From: Billgrantia sulfidoxydans
GTDB lineage: Bacteria; Pseudomonadota; Gammaproteobacteria; Pseudomonadales; Halomonadaceae
Assembly: GCF_017868775.1 (NCBI RefSeq)
Contig: NZ_CP053381.1
Span: 1,612,001 to 1,676,000, forward strand
Direction of reading: 5' to 3'
Length of the DNA stretch: 64,000 nt
The translations under genes were made by a program, and so were the position numbers. Positions 18,435 to 30,718 of the stretch are shown here, piece by piece; the first letter of the stretch is position 1; each line of letters starts with the position of its first letter. The notes under the pieces are model-generated. The model was not told the origin of the DNA. It worked only from the letters and a program-made list of their open reading frames with translations, and ran no database searches.

Positions 18435-19478
18435 TTGAACGTGCGGATTGCCATCGATGCGATGGGCGGAGACGCCGGCCCCGCCGTGGCCGTACATGGT
18501 GCGGCCGCTGCCGTCCAGGCCTGGCCGGGGTTGGCGATCGACCTATTCGGTCCGGGCGACCAGCTGTCAAGCGCGCTCGAGAATCTGCCGCGGCATCTCG
18601 CCGCGGCCGGTTCGCATCTGTCCGTTCACCATGCGCCGGGCGTGATTCACCCGAATCAGCGGCCCTCCGACGCGCTCAGGCGGGGCGACGATACCAGCAT
18701 GGCGCGGATGCTCGCCCATGTGGCCAGTCGCGATGCCGCCGCCGGTGTCAGTGCCGGCAATACCGGCGCCCTGATGGCCTTGGCCCGGCGAGCGTTGGGG
18801 ACCGTGGCGGACATTCCGCGCCCGGCCATCTGCACGGCCATCCCCACCCGTGGCGACGGGCGCTGCTATCTGCTGGACCTCGGCGCCAACGTAGACGTCA
18901 GCGCGGAGCGGCTGGTGGACTTCGCCCGCATGGGTGAAGTCATGGCGCGTCATGTGGATGGTCTCGCCGCTCCCAGGGTGGCGCTGCTCAACGTGGGCAG
19001 CGAAGGCACCAAGGGCAGCGAGACGGTGCGTCAGGCGGATGCGCTGCTGGATGCGCTTGGCTCACTGAACTATATCGGTTTCATCGAGGGGGACGGCATC
19101 TTTGCCGGCTCCGCCGATGTGGTGGTGTGCGATGGTTTCGTCGGTAATGCGGTGCTCAAGGCCAGTGAAGGATTGGCGCGCATGTTGATCGAGCGTGTTC
19201 AGACGACCTTCGAGTCGCACTGGAGCAGCCGCCTGGTCGGTGTGCTGGCGAGGCCGGCGCTGCGCCGGCTGAAAAACGAGCTCGATCCGGTGCGCTACAA
19301 TGGCGCCAGCCTGCTGGGGCTCGACGGCATCGTCATCAAGAGCCACGGCAGCGCCGATGTCACCGGCTTCTCCTATGCCGTGTCGCGGGCCGTGCAGGAG
19401 GTCGACCGCGGCTTGCCGGGGCGGCTCGCCATGGAGCTGGGTACCCGGTGTGACAGCACTCAACAAGAGCAATGGTGA
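18435..19478 (+). CDS. plsX: Phosphate acyltransferase PlsX
   Basis: 347-residue peripheral membrane enzyme that converts acyl-ACP to acyl-phosphate for phospholipid synthesis. The N-terminus [14 protein letters not shown] is the family hallmark; [15 protein letters not shown] and [14 protein letters not shown] follow. The start is non-ATG: TTG at 18435 or GTG at 18441, with no in-frame ATG near. The stop overlaps the fabD ATG. Confidence 0.95.
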   Translation: MNVRIAIDAMGGDAGPAVAVHGAAAAVQAWPGLAIDLFGPGDQLSSALENLPRHLAAAGSHLSVHHAPGVIHPNQRPSDALRRGDDTSMARMLAHVASRDAAAGVSAGNTGALMALARRALGTVADIPRPAICTAIPTRGDGRCYLLDLGANVDVSAERLVDFARMGEVMARHVDGLAAPRVALLNVGSEGTKGSETVRQADALLDALGSLNYIGFIEGDGIFAGSADVVVCDGFVGNAVLKASEGLARMLIERVQTTFESHWSSRLVGVLARPALRRLKNELDPVRYNGASLLGLDGIVIKSHGSADVTGFSYAVSRAVQEVDRGLPGRLAMELGTRCDSTQQEQW

Positions 19479-20437
19479 ATGACATGACTCAACCCCTTGC
19501 CCTCGTCTTTCCCGGGCAGGGCTCCCAGCAGGTGGGCATGCTGCGGGAGCTGGCGGAACGCTACAGCGTCGTGCGCACGACCTTCGAGGAGGCCGCCGAT
19601 GCTCTGGGTTACGACCTGTGGAAGGTGGTCCAGGAGGGGCCCGGCGAGGCTCTCAACGCGACCGCCTGTACCCAGCCGGCACTGTTGACCGCCAGCGTGG
19701 CCATCTGGCGCGTCTGGCAGGAGCTGGAGGGACCGCGCCCAGGCGCCATGGCGGGTCATAGCCTGGGAGAATACAGCGCCATGGTGTGTGCCGGTGTCAT
19801 GGGCTTCGCCGATGGCGTGCGCCTGGTGCGCCTGCGCGGCGAGGCGATGCAGGAAGCGGTGCCGGTCGGTCGTGGCGCCATGGCGGCCATCCTGGGGCTC
19901 GAGGATGCCACCGTTGAAACGGCCTGCGCCGAGGCCGCGCAGAATGAGGTGGTGGCGGCGGTGAACTACAATGCCCCGGGGCAGGTGGTGATCGCCGGCG
20001 ACAAGGCCGCCGTGGAGCGGGCCATTGCCCTGTGCCAGGAGGCAGGAGCCAAGCGTGCCATGCCGCTGCCGGTGTCGGTGCCTTCGCACTGCGCCCTGAT
20101 GCGTCCGGCCGCCGAACGGCTCAAGGCCGCCATGGCCGATCTCGACATGCGTCCGCCGCGCTATACCGTCTACCAGAACGTCGATGCCCAGGCGCATGCC
20201 GATGTCGAGACCCTGCGCACGCGCCTGGTCGAGCAGCTCTATCAGCCGGTGCGCTGGACCGCCTGCGTCGAGGCGATGGAGGCAGCGGGTGCCTCGGTCT
20301 TCATCGAGTGCGGGCCGGGCAAGGTGCTCACCGGCCTCGGCAAGCGCATTGCCAAGGGCAGCAAGGGGCTGGCGGTCAACGATCCCGACAGCCTCGAGGC
20401 GGCGCTTGGCCTGGCGCGTGAGGCGGTCGGCCAGTAA
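19472..20437 (+). CDS. fabD: Malonyl-CoA:ACP transacylase FabD
   Basis: 321-residue cytoplasmic enzyme loading malonyl groups onto ACP. FPGQGSQ is at the N-terminus and the nucleophile serine lies in [11 protein letters not shown]; the catalytic histidine is in VPSHCALM. The ATG at 19472 overlaps the plsX stop; an ATG at 19484 (MTQPLAL) is an alternative. Central member of the fab cluster. Confidence 0.96.
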   Translation: MVNDMTQPLALVFPGQGSQQVGMLRELAERYSVVRTTFEEAADALGYDLWKVVQEGPGEALNATACTQPALLTASVAIWRVWQELEGPRPGAMAGHSLGEYSAMVCAGVMGFADGVRLVRLRGEAMQEAVPVGRGAMAAILGLEDATVETACAEAAQNEVVAAVNYNAPGQVVIAGDKAAVERAIALCQEAGAKRAMPLPVSVPSHCALMRPAAERLKAAMADLDMRPPRYTVYQNVDAQAHADVETLRTRLVEQLYQPVRWTACVEAMEAAGASVFIECGPGKVLTGLGKRIAKGSKGLAVNDPDSLEAALGLAREAVGQ

Positions 20438-20508
20438 GGCACGGCCGGCCCATACAACGAGGGGCATCGAGCCCCAGGACCCAACAGCAGTCGGAGCGGG
20501 AACAGGTT

Positions 20509-21252
20509 ATGTCCAGCGAACGCAGAATCGCCCTGGTGACCGGCGCCAGCCGCGGCATCGGTCAGGCCATTGCCCATGAGCTTGGCCGTCAGGGGCGCGT
20601 GGTGATCGGCACGGCCACCACGGAGTCGGGTGCGGCCAGGATCGACGAGGACCTGCGTGCCAACGGTATCGAGGGCGCCGGCAGGGCGCTCGACGTGACC
20701 GACCAGGCCAGTGTCGATGCGCTGGTCAAGGCCATCACCGAGGAGTTCGGGGCACCCACCATCCTGGTCAACAACGCCGGCATCACGCGGGACAACCTGC
20801 TGATGCGCATGAAGGAAGACGAGTGGGATGCGGTGCTCGACACCAACCTCAAGTCGGTCTATCGCGTCACCAAGGCGTGCCTGCGCGGCATGACCAAGGC
20901 CCGCTTCGGCCGTATCGTCAGCATCAGCTCGGTCGTGGCGACCATGGGCAATCTCGGCCAGACCAACTATGCTGCCGCGAAGGCAGGGATGGAGGGGTTC
21001 ACTCGCGCCCTGGCGCGTGAGGTGGCGTCTCGGGCCATCACCGTCAATGCGGTGGCGCCGGGCTTCATTGCCACCGACATGACGCGGGCGCTGCCCGAAG
21101 AGCAGCATCAGGCGCTGCTGACCCAGATTCCGCTGGCGCGCCTCGGCGAGCCCGGGGAGATTGCGGCTGCCGTCGGTTTCCTGGCAAGCGACGCCGCTGG
21201 CTACATCACCGGCGAGACGCTGCAGGTCAACGGCGGCATGAACATGCGTTGA
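20509..21252 (+). CDS. fabG: 3-oxoacyl-ACP reductase FabG
   Basis: 247-residue short-chain dehydrogenase that reduces beta-ketoacyl-ACP with NADPH. The cofactor motif TGASRGIG is near residue 12-19, NNAG near 86-90, and the catalytic Ser/Tyr/Lys triad is in SISSVVA and NYAAAKAG. It ends with the family-typical GETLQVNGGMNM. Preceded by a GGAGCGGGAACAGG stretch and separated by 71 bp from fabD. Confidence 0.96.
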   Translation: MSSERRIALVTGASRGIGQAIAHELGRQGRVVIGTATTESGAARIDEDLRANGIEGAGRALDVTDQASVDALVKAITEEFGAPTILVNNAGITRDNLLMRMKEDEWDAVLDTNLKSVYRVTKACLRGMTKARFGRIVSISSVVATMGNLGQTNYAAAKAGMEGFTRALAREVASRAITVNAVAPGFIATDMTRALPEEQHQALLTQIPLARLGEPGEIAAAVGFLASDAAGYITGETLQVNGGMNMR

Positions 21253-21253
21253 A

Positions 21254-21289
21254 GCCCCCGCGGGTCGGTGGTTGCGCCGACGGGGGGGC
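21254..21289 (+). terminator. GC-rich hairpin after fabG, possible attenuator before acpP
   Basis: Segments GCCCCC...GTCGG and CCGAC...GGGGGC pair across an 8-nt loop, directly after the fabG stop. No clear T run follows, and a -10-like TATAAA lies immediately downstream, so it may trim read-through while acpP uses its own promoter. Confidence 0.4.
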
Positions 21290-21298
21290 GTCTATAAA
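21272..21298 (+). promoter_or_regulatory. acpP: Possible promoter of acpP
   Basis: TTGCGC at 21272-21277 and TATAAA at 21293-21298 have only 15 bp between them (16 bp if the -35 is read one base earlier), so spacing is short. It lies 77 bp before the acpP ATG and overlaps the hairpin after fabG. Confidence 0.35.
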
Positions 21299-21374
21299 CT
21301 ACCCCGCAGCTTGAGTTTGCGGACCAAACGGCTGGTCATCTGAACGGCTAACTTGAACGACTGGAGTACGTATA

Positions 21375-21608
21375 ATGAGCACCATCGAAGAGCGCGTGAA
21401 GAAGGTTGTGGCCGAGCGCCTGAACGTCAAGGAAGAGGACATCCAGAACAGCTCCTCCTTCACCGAGGACCTGGGCGCCGATTCCCTGGACACCGTCGAG
21501 CTGGTCATGGCGCTCGAAGAGGAATTCGATACCGAAATCCCCGATGAAGAAGCCGAGAAGATCACCACCGTTCAGGAAGCCATCGATTACGTCAACGCCC
21601 ACCAGTAA
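21375..21608 (+). CDS. acpP: Acyl carrier protein
   Basis: 77-residue acidic carrier of growing acyl chains. The phosphopantetheine attachment serine is in [30 protein letters not shown] is the conserved helix II-III region. A CTGGAG ribosome site precedes the ATG. The flanking hairpins suggest acpP can be expressed as a short abundant transcript, usual for this gene. Confidence 0.98.
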   Translation: MSTIEERVKKVVAERLNVKEEDIQNSSSFTEDLGADSLDTVELVMALEEEFDTEIPDEEAEKITTVQEAIDYVNAHQ

Positions 21609-21660
21609 GGGCGCGGTCGTCACCGCTTGCTGAGGTGAAGGGCCCTGCGAGGGCCCTGGA

Positions 21661-21692
21661 AAAGCCGTCCTGAGTCCCAGGGCGGCTTTTTG
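21661..21692 (+). terminator. Rho-independent terminator after acpP
   Basis: An 11 bp stem with one G-T wobble (AAAGCCGTCCT / AGGGCGGCTTT) is followed by a T run. It lies 53 bp after the acpP stop, and a second small GGGCCC inverted repeat precedes it. Confidence 0.8.
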
Positions 21693-21735
21693 CTTTGTGT
21701 CGAGCCGTGGCTGCCCAAGCGAGGAGCATGTCCGG

Positions 21736-21741
21736 TATAAT
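21736..21741 (+). promoter_or_regulatory. fabF: -10 element TATAAT upstream of fabF
   Basis: A perfect TATAAT 60 bp before the fabF ATG and just after the acpP terminator. No good -35 is visible at 16-18 bp, so only the -10 is claimed. Confidence 0.45.
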
Positions 21742-21800
21742 GCGCGCAATGACGGCCCTGGAGAAGGGCCGTGTCATCAAGGTTGTCTGGAGGATTTCTG

Positions 21801-23039
21801 ATGGCTCGTAGAGTTGTGGTGACCGGGCTGGGGCTGGTCACGCCGGTGGGCAACACCGTCGAGGAGAGCTGGGAGAACATCCTGGCCGGCAACAGCGGTA
21901 TTGCCCCTATCGAGCATTTCGATGCTGCCGGCTTCAACACTCGCTTCGGCGGTTCGGTCAAGAACTTCGACATCAGCCCGTACCTGAACCCGAAAGATGC
22001 GCGCAAGATGGACCTGTTCATCCAGTACGGCGTGGCGGCGGGAGCGCAGGCCATCCGGGATGCCGGCATCGAGTGCACCGAAGAGAACGCCGAGCGTATC
22101 GGCGTGGCGATCGGTTCCGGCATCGGCGGGCTGCCGATGATCGAACAGAACCACAACGCGATGCACAAGGGGGGGGCGCGTCGGATCTCGCCCTTCTTCG
22201 TGCCGGGATCCATCATCAACATGATCTCCGGCAACCTGGCCATCCAGCACGGCTTCCGCGGGCCCAACATCGCCATCACCACGGCCTGCACCACCGGCAC
22301 CCACAACATCGGCTACAGTGCCCGCACCATCGCCTACGGCGATGCCGACGTGATGATCTGCGGCGGGGCCGAGATGGCCACCACGCCGCTGGGGCTGGGC
22401 GGGTTCTCCGCCGCTCGGGCGCTGTCGACCCGCAACGACGACCCCCAGGCCGCCAGTCGCCCCTGGGACCGCGACCGTGACGGCTTCGTGCTGTCTGACG
22501 GCGCGGGTATCCTGGTGCTGGAGGAGTACGAGCACGCCAAGGCGCGCGGGGCGCGGATCTATGCCGAGCTGACCGGCTTCGGCATGAGCGACGACGCCTA
22601 CCACATGACCGCGCCGCCCGAGGACGGCAGCGGGGCGGCACTCTCCATGCGCAATGCCATCCGCGATGCGCGCATCGACCCCGCCCAGGTCGACTACATC
22701 AATGCGCATGGCACCTCGACGCCGGCGGGCGACCTGGCCGAGAGCCGAGCGGTCCGCAAGGTGATGGGCGAGGCGGCCAACTCGGTGGCGGTGAGTTCCA
22801 CCAAGTCCATGATCGGCCATCTGCTGGGGGCCGCCGGCGCCGTCGAGGCGGTGTTCTGCATCCTGGCGATTCGTGACCAGGTGGCGCCACCGACGATCAA
22901 CCTGGACAATCCCCAGGAGGGCTGCGACCTGGATTACGTGCCGCATACTGCGCGCGAGATGAAGATCGACGTGGCGCTGTCCAATTCGTTCGGCTTCGGT
23001 GGCACCAACGGGACCCTGGTCTTCTCCCGGCTGCGCTGA
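21801..23039 (+). CDS. fabF: 3-oxoacyl-ACP synthase II (FabF)
   Basis: 412-residue condensing enzyme elongating acyl-ACP with malonyl-ACP. The catalytic cysteine lies in [12 protein letters not shown], and the two histidines in [11 protein letters not shown] and [12 protein letters not shown]. The C-terminus [15 protein letters not shown] is typical. GGAGGA stands 8 nt before the ATG at 21801, so the longer open frame upstream is not used. Follows its own putative promoter after acpP. Confidence 0.96.
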   Translation: MARRVVVTGLGLVTPVGNTVEESWENILAGNSGIAPIEHFDAAGFNTRFGGSVKNFDISPYLNPKDARKMDLFIQYGVAAGAQAIRDAGIECTEENAERIGVAIGSGIGGLPMIEQNHNAMHKGGARRISPFFVPGSIINMISGNLAIQHGFRGPNIAITTACTTGTHNIGYSARTIAYGDADVMICGGAEMATTPLGLGGFSAARALSTRNDDPQAASRPWDRDRDGFVLSDGAGILVLEEYEHAKARGARIYAELTGFGMSDDAYHMTAPPEDGSGAALSMRNAIRDARIDPAQVDYINAHGTSTPAGDLAESRAVRKVMGEAANSVAVSSTKSMIGHLLGAAGAVEAVFCILAIRDQVAPPTINLDNPQEGCDLDYVPHTAREMKIDVALSNSFGFGGTNGTLVFSRLR

Positions 23040-23061
23040 GCCGGGCTGTCGAGGGCGTGAC

Positions 23062-23883
23062 ATGACCCGGTCGCTATCGGATACGCCGATTGCCGCCGAC
23101 GATCGCGGCCTGGCCTATGGCGACGGGCTGTTCGAGACCGTGCTGGTGCGCGATGGTGAACCCCAGCTGTGGCCGCAGCACATGGCCCGCCTGGCCAGGG
23201 GGTGCCGTGCCCTGGGCATTCCCATGCCCGCTGCCGCCGAACTCGACGGCCTGCCCGGCCAGGCGGGGGCCGGCCTCATGGTGCTCAAGCTGATCGTGAC
23301 CCGAGGCAGTGGAGGCCGAGGCTACCTTCCCCCGTCACCGGCCGAGCCGCGCTTGCTGTGGCAGCTGTCCCGCTTCGCACCCCAGGTAGAGCGCTGGGAG
23401 GCGGGCGTGCGGGTGCGGCATTGCCGTTTGCAGTTGGGCATCCAGCCAGCGCTCGCGGGGCTCAAGCACCTCAATCGGCTCGAGAACGTACTGGCACGCA
23501 GCGAGTGGGACGACCCCGAGGTGGCCGAAGGGCTGCTCTGCGACAGCCAGGGGAGCCTGGTCGAAGCCACCTGCATGAACCTGTTCTGGCAGCGCCGGGG
23601 GCGCCTGGAGACGCCGCGGCTGGACGGTAGCGGCGTGGCCGGAACGCTGCGTGCGGCCCTGATGGAGCGCCTGCCGATCACGGAGGTCGTCGCGGGGCCG
23701 GAGGTGCTGGCCGAAGCCGAGGCCGTGTGGCTCGGCAATTCGCTCCAGGGGCTCTGGCCCGTGATACGTCTCGATACCGCCGATGGCGCCATGCAGCGGT
23801 GTTGGACGCTGGCCGGCCTCCGCCGCGACATCCAGCGCGAGGCCCATGAGCTGCTGGGATACCCGGCCGAATTTGGGCATTGA
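23062..23883 (+). CDS. pabC: Aminodeoxychorismate lyase PabC
   Basis: 273-residue PLP-dependent class IV aminotransferase-fold enzyme that releases pyruvate from 4-amino-4-deoxychorismate to give p-aminobenzoate for folate. AYGDGLFETVLV is the usual N-terminal motif; the PLP lysine lies in GLKHLNRLENVLAR, and EATCMNLFW follows. The gene order fabF-pabC-mltG-tmk-holB is that of E. coli, which supports PabC over branched-chain transaminases. Confidence 0.92.
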   Translation: MTRSLSDTPIAADDRGLAYGDGLFETVLVRDGEPQLWPQHMARLARGCRALGIPMPAAAELDGLPGQAGAGLMVLKLIVTRGSGGRGYLPPSPAEPRLLWQLSRFAPQVERWEAGVRVRHCRLQLGIQPALAGLKHLNRLENVLARSEWDDPEVAEGLLCDSQGSLVEATCMNLFWQRRGRLETPRLDGSGVAGTLRAALMERLPITEVVAGPEVLAEAEAVWLGNSLQGLWPVIRLDTADGAMQRCWTLAGLRRDIQREAHELLGYPAEFGH

Positions 23884-23976
23884 GCTGCGCGGCTGGGCAT
23901 GCGAAGCGAGATTCGCCGGCCTGGTTCCGCGGACGGAATGTACTGGGCAATGAAGAGTGGGCAACGAGGAAGACGC

Positions 23977-24981
23977 ATGCTGCGTTTGGTGAAGTTTCTG
24001 GTGGTGTTGGCCCTCCTGGCCGCCGTGGCGGCCTTCGCCGGCTATCGCTATTGGCAGAGCCGGCTCGAGGCGCCCATTGCGGTGGAGGAGGAGACCCTCT
24101 ACGAGGTGCCGCGCGGGGCGGGGTACAACCGGGTGATCGCGGATCTGGCGGCACGCGGTGCGATCGAGGACGAGTGGGCGTTTCGCCTGTTGACGCGGAT
24201 CGAGCCCGAGGCGATCCCCCAGCTGCGCACCGGCGAGTACATGCTCGAGCCGGGCATGAGCGGGCGCGAGCTGATCGAGCTGCTCGGCAGCGATCGCGTC
24301 GTCACCTACCCGTTGACCATCCCCGAAGGTTGGACCTTCCGCCAGATGCGCGCCCGACTCGATGCCGCCGCCAAGCTCGAGAACCGTACCGCGGATCTTA
24401 GCGATGAAGAGATCATGGCGCTGCTCGAGCGCGAGGGACGGCACCCCGAGGGCTGGTTCTTCCCCGATACCTATCGCTACCACAAGGGCATGAGCGACGT
24501 GGATATCCTGCGCCAGGCGCTTGCACGCATGGAGCAAGTGCTGGACGAGGTCTGGGAGGCGCGTAGCGACAACCTGCCCATCGAGACGCCCTACGAGGCG
24601 CTGATCATGGCCTCGCTGATCGAGCGCGAGACCGGCGCTCCCGAGGAGCGTCGCGAAATCGCCGGTGTCTTCAAGCGGCGCCTGGAGCGCGGCATGCGCC
24701 TGCAGACCGACCCTACCGTGATCTATGGCATGGGCGAGCGCTACGAAGGACGCATCACCCGCGCCGACCTGCAGGAATCGACCCCATACAACACCTATAC
24801 CATCGACGGAATGCCGCCAACGCCCATCGCCATGCCGGGGCGCGCCTCGCTCGAGGCCGCCGTCGACCCGCTGCCCGGCGAGACCCTTTACTTCGTTTCG
24901 CGGGGCGACGGTACGCACCATTTCTCACGTACGCTGCGCGAACACAACAATGCCGTGAACCGCTACATCCGCAACCGTTGA
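23977..24981 (+). CDS. mltG: Endolytic murein transglycosylase MltG
   Basis: 334-residue inner-membrane enzyme that cleaves nascent glycan strands in the periplasm. One N-terminal helix (about 5-25, VKFLVVLALLAAVAAFAGY) precedes a LysM-like region and the YceG catalytic domain. The catalytic glutamate is in LIMASLIERETG, and LQTDPTVIYG and TPYNTY follow. The ATG at 23977 has GAGGAAG ahead; in-frame ATGs at 23899 and 23950 are less likely. Confidence 0.94.
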   Translation: MLRLVKFLVVLALLAAVAAFAGYRYWQSRLEAPIAVEEETLYEVPRGAGYNRVIADLAARGAIEDEWAFRLLTRIEPEAIPQLRTGEYMLEPGMSGRELIELLGSDRVVTYPLTIPEGWTFRQMRARLDAAAKLENRTADLSDEEIMALLEREGRHPEGWFFPDTYRYHKGMSDVDILRQALARMEQVLDEVWEARSDNLPIETPYEALIMASLIERETGAPEERREIAGVFKRRLERGMRLQTDPTVIYGMGERYEGRITRADLQESTPYNTYTIDGMPPTPIAMPGRASLEAAVDPLPGETLYFVSRGDGTHHFSRTLREHNNAVNRYIRNR

Positions 24982-26651
<1,670 letters not shown>

Positions 26652-26675
26652 GCGGGGCGAAAGGGAGGAGCACTC

Positions 26676-27011
26676 ATGGCGCCGCAGAAGGCCCTGTCAT
26701 TGACGATCCAGGACGAGCAGACGCTGCTCTCCGCCTATATGCCGCTGCTGGAGCGGGGCGGCATCTTCGTGCCCACTCGCGAGCGCTACGAGCTGGGCCA
26801 GGAGGTCTATCTGCTGCTGACCCTGCCCGGCGAGAGCGAGCGGGTCCCGGTGACCGGCCAGGTCGTCTGGGTCTCGCCCGATGGCGTGGCGGGGCGGCGG
26901 GTGCCGGGTATCGGTATCCACTTCAGCCCCGAGGACCACGGCGTGCGAGACCGCATCGAGACCCTGCTGGCCGGGCAACTGGACAAGGGCGCCCCGACCT
27001 ATACCCTGTGA
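26676..27011 (+). CDS. pilZ: PilZ domain protein (type IV pilus assembly PilZ)
   Basis: 111-residue single-domain PilZ protein. The N-terminus lacks the RxxxR motif that binds cyclic di-GMP, while the later part (VTGQVVWVSPDG...PGIGIHFSPED) keeps the beta-barrel pattern. In Pseudomonas and Xanthomonas the gene between holB and tatD is PilZ itself, needed for type IV pilus assembly and not binding c-di-GMP. That assignment here rests on length and gene order. AGGGAGGAG precedes the ATG. Confidence 0.9.
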   Translation: MAPQKALSLTIQDEQTLLSAYMPLLERGGIFVPTRERYELGQEVYLLLTLPGESERVPVTGQVVWVSPDGVAGRRVPGIGIHFSPEDHGVRDRIETLLAGQLDKGAPTYTL

Positions 27012-27060
27012 GCGGACAGCACTGCGTTCCGCGCCATACACCTGACGAGTTTCCCCCTGC

Positions 27061-27906
27061 ATGTTTGTCGATTCGCACTGCCACCTCGACCGCCTCGACC
27101 CCGCCACTCACGAGGGCAGCCTCGCCGCCGCCCTGCAGGCGGCCCGGGCTCGCGACGTACGCCAGTTCCTGGCCGTCGCCGTGACGCTGGACGACGTGCC
27201 GACGCTGGCCGGGATCGCCCGGGAGCACGCCGACGTGGCGATTTCCGCCGGCGTGCATCCGCTGCATCTGCTCGACTGCGAACCCGAGCTCGAGAGCATC
27301 AAGGAGACCGCCGAGCGTTTCGGAGTCGTGGCCATCGGCGAGTGCGGCCTGGACTACCATTATCTCGACAAGGCGCCCGAGCGCGTGCCGTCGCGGGAGA
27401 TCCAGCGTGAACGCTTCCGCCGCCAGCTGGTCGCCGCCACCGAGCTCGAGCTGCCGGTGATCGTGCATACCCGCGACGCCCGCGAGGACACCCTGGCGCT
27501 GATTCGCGAGCACAGCGACCCGGCCATCGGCGGGGTGCTGCACTGTTTCACCGAGGACCTCGAGATGGCACGGGAGGCAGTGCGCCACGGTTTCTACATC
27601 TCGCTGTCGGGTATCGTCACCTTCCGCAACGCCGAGTCACTGCGCGAGGTGGCTCGCCGGGTGCCGCTCGACCGCCTGCTGATCGAGACCGACAGCCCCT
27701 ACCTGGCACCGGTGCCGCATCGCGGCCGGCCCAACGAGCCGGCCTGGGTGGTGGAAGTGGCGCATTGCATCGCCGGCGAGCGCGGCATCAGCGTCGAGGA
27801 GGTGGCCATGCAGACCACGGCCAATTTCTACCGGCTGTTTCGTCACGCCGCTCCCGAGGTGTCCGCCGAGACACGAGAGGTGTTGGCGCGGGCCGGTCTG
27901 GTATAG
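27061..27906 (+). CDS. tatD: TatD family metal-dependent hydrolase
   Basis: 281-residue amidohydrolase-fold protein with DNase activity in characterised members. Metal ligands are visible: DSHCHLD at the N-terminus, GECGLDYHY, HTRDARED, HCFTED and the aspartate in ETDSPYLAP. Of the TatD paralogues (TatD, YcfH, YjjV) it is the YcfH type by gene order next to holB-pilZ. The ribosome site is poor, so translation may depend on the upstream pilZ. Confidence 0.93.
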   Translation: MFVDSHCHLDRLDPATHEGSLAAALQAARARDVRQFLAVAVTLDDVPTLAGIAREHADVAISAGVHPLHLLDCEPELESIKETAERFGVVAIGECGLDYHYLDKAPERVPSREIQRERFRRQLVAATELELPVIVHTRDAREDTLALIREHSDPAIGGVLHCFTEDLEMAREAVRHGFYISLSGIVTFRNAESLREVARRVPLDRLLIETDSPYLAPVPHRGRPNEPAWVVEVAHCIAGERGISVEEVAMQTTANFYRLFRHAAPEVSAETREVLARAGLV

Positions 27907-27936
27907 CCGGAAAACGACGAAATATCGGGGGCAAGC

Positions 27937-28494
27937 ATGAATCTGGATCCGCTGCTCAACCATGTAGTAGCCGATGGTGCCATTCCGCCAGTGGACCGCT
28001 GGCAGCCGACCCAGACAGGGGAAATGGATCTGGAAATCGCCGCCGACGGCCGCTGGTTCCATGACGGCCGCGAGATGTCACGGCCGCGCCTGGTGCGGCT
28101 GCTCTCGACGCTGCTGCGCCGAGAGGAGGACGGCCACTACTACCTGGTGACACCGGTGGAGAAGCAGCGCATCCGCGTGGTCGACCGGCCCTTTATCGTG
28201 GTCGACGCCGAGCACGACGAAGCCGCCGGCGACTGGTGGCTGACGACCCACGCCGGCGATCGCCTGCGCCTGGATGAGGAGCACCGGCTGCGCGTCAGCG
28301 CCACGCCCGATGGCGTCCTGGTGCCTGAGGTCCCGGTGCGCTTCGGCCTTGCCGCCCGCCTGGGGCGTAACGTCTACTACCGCCTGGTGGAGCACGCCGA
28401 GCAGCGGCAAGCAGAGGGTGGCGTGATCGAGCTGGGGCTTACCAGCGACGGCTGCTGGCAACCCCTGGGCGAACTGCCCGACGAGGCTTCGTGA
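27937..28494 (+). CDS. DUF1285 domain-containing protein
   Basis: 185-residue soluble protein of the DUF1285 family. The conserved block GRWFHDGREMSRPRLVRLLSTLLRREEDG lies near residues 35-65, then YYLVTPVEKQRIRVVDRPF. No catalytic motif is recognisable, and the function is unknown. It follows tatD by 30 bp, and its stop overlaps the GTG of the helicase gene, so it is probably cotranscribed with both. Confidence 0.85.
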   Translation: MNLDPLLNHVVADGAIPPVDRWQPTQTGEMDLEIAADGRWFHDGREMSRPRLVRLLSTLLRREEDGHYYLVTPVEKQRIRVVDRPFIVVDAEHDEAAGDWWLTTHAGDRLRLDEEHRLRVSATPDGVLVPEVPVRFGLAARLGRNVYYRLVEHAEQRQAEGGVIELGLTSDGCWQPLGELPDEAS

Positions 28495-30718
28495 GGCTGA
28501 CGGAAGAGCAGCGTGCCGTCGTCGAGCATGGTGCCGGCCATGCGCGGGTCGCTGCCGTGGCGGGCGCCGGCAAGACCACCACCCTGGTCGCTCGCGTGCT
28601 GCACCTGCTCGAGCGCGGCGTACCGGCGAGCCGGATCCTGGTGCTGATGTTCAATCGCTCGGCGCGCGAGGATTTCCAGCGGCGGCTCGTCGAGATGGCC
28701 CCCGCCGGACAGCGCCTGCCCGACGTGCGCACTTTCCATTCGCTGGGGCATCGCCTGACCGCCAGCCTGACCCGCTGGGGGGCGCTGGCCCCGCGCCGGC
28801 TGGTGGCCGCCGACTGGCAGGTCGAGCGGCTGCTGCGCCAGGCGACCCTCGAGGTGCTGGAGGATGACGAGCGGCGCGAGCTGGCACTGGAAGCCGATAC
28901 CCTGGAGGCACTGGCGCACTTCTGCGGGCTGGTGAAGGCCGAGATGGTGCCGGCGGCCACGCTGCTGGAACGGCTCGACCATGACGAGGGCTGCGAACAC
29001 TTCGCTGCGGCCTTCGAACGGCTCGAGGCGCTGCTGGCCGAGCACAGCCTGATGACCTACTCGGACCTGCTCTACCGCCCCCTGCGTGCACTGGAAGCCG
29101 ACCCCGGCCTGGTGCGGCGGGTCCAGGGCTTCCTCGATCAGGCGATCATCGACGAGTACCAGGACATCAACCAGGCTCAGCTGCGCCTGCTGGCGCTGCT
29201 TGCCGGCCGCCATGCCGACGTGATGGCGGTAGGGGATGCCAACCAGTGCATCTACGAGTGGCGCGGCGCCCATCCCGACACCATGCGCGAGCACTTCACC
29301 GCGACCTTCGGTGCGGCCATCGACTACCCGCTCTCGACCACCTTTCGCCATGGCCATGCGCTGGCGCTGCTGGCCAACCATGCCATTGCCGCCAACCGTC
29401 GGCGCCCCGACCAGCTGTGCCTGGCCGCGCCCGGCAACCCGAACACGGCACTGGCCATCGAGCAGGGCAGTGCGGCGCTCTTGACGACGCTCGACCGCTG
29501 GTGCCGCGCGGCAAGAACGCTCGACGAGGCATGCCTGCTGGTGCGCAGTTGGGCGCTGTCGGTTCCCGTACAGCTGCAGCTGCTGCAGGCCGGGATTCCG
29601 TTCCGCCTCTCCCGTGAGGATCGCTTCGTCTTTCGCCTGCCGCTGGTCCAGGCCCTGGCCGGCTACCTGCGTCTGGCGCGCACGCCGACCCTGCTGCACG
29701 ACCCGGCGCACCTGCTGCGCCTGCTCGAGCAGCCCACGCCCTTCGTTGCCCGCGAGCGCCTCGCTGCCCTGGCGCAGCGTCTGGCGCAGACCCAGCACTA
29801 TCCCGAGCGCGACGATCCCCTGCTGGCGGGCCTCAAGCCCGTGCAGCGACGCAACCTGAAGCGCCGCTGGGCGCTGCTTTGCGAGCTGCCGCGGCTCGGC
29901 GCCTGGCCGCCGGCGCGCCTGCTGGCACACATCGTCGAGGCGCTGGATGCCGAAAAGGTGCTCAAGCGTGCCGCCGCGCGTCGTGAGAAGGGCGAAGAAG
30001 ACGTGCGCCTGCTCGACGTGCTGGTCGAGCAGGCCGGCGAGACACAGGACATCGACACCTTCCTCGAACTGCTCGAACGTCCCGTGGAGAATCATGCCGA
30101 TGGCCTTTTGATCACCACCGTGCATGGGGCGAAGGGGCTGGAGTGGCCGCTGGTGGTGGTCGCCGGCGTCAACGAGGAGGATTTCCCGCATTACAGCCGC
30201 GACAACCCGCTCTCTCCCGAGCGCCTGGAAGAGGAGAGGCGGTTGTTCTACGTCGCCGTGACGCGGGCCCGCGAACGTCTGATGCTGCTGCACGACGGCG
30301 GCGATCATCGCCCCAGCCGCTTCCTGTCCGAGACGGCCTGGGAGGACTGTCAACACGTCGCGGCCCGGCTGGCGGAACCGGCGGCAGGCGATGCCGTCCT
30401 GGCGGTGGCGTCGCCCGGGCTGGTCTCGCGTTACCTGGCCGCCGTCGGCTACGCTGGCATCGAACTGACGCAACGGGGGCACGCGGTCGGCGAGCCGGGC
30501 GCGGCCTATGCCATACCGCCCTATCATCCCGGACAGCGGCTGCGACATGCGGTATTCGGCGAGGGAGTGGTCGTGGTGGTGGAGGGCGACCCCGCTGACC
30601 CGGTGATCGAGGTAAACTTCAAGCAGGCCGGGCGGCGTCGCTTGCTCGCCTGCCGGGCGCCCATTGAACTGCTCGCTGGCATGAAGGAGCCCACAGCGTC
30701 CATCCAAGGAGAACGCGC

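Noticed and set aside
28377..30707. 776-codon open frame antisense to the UvrD-like helicase
   Set aside because: The helicase has all SF1 motifs in order; the antisense frame is Gln/His/Arg-rich with no recognisable domain.
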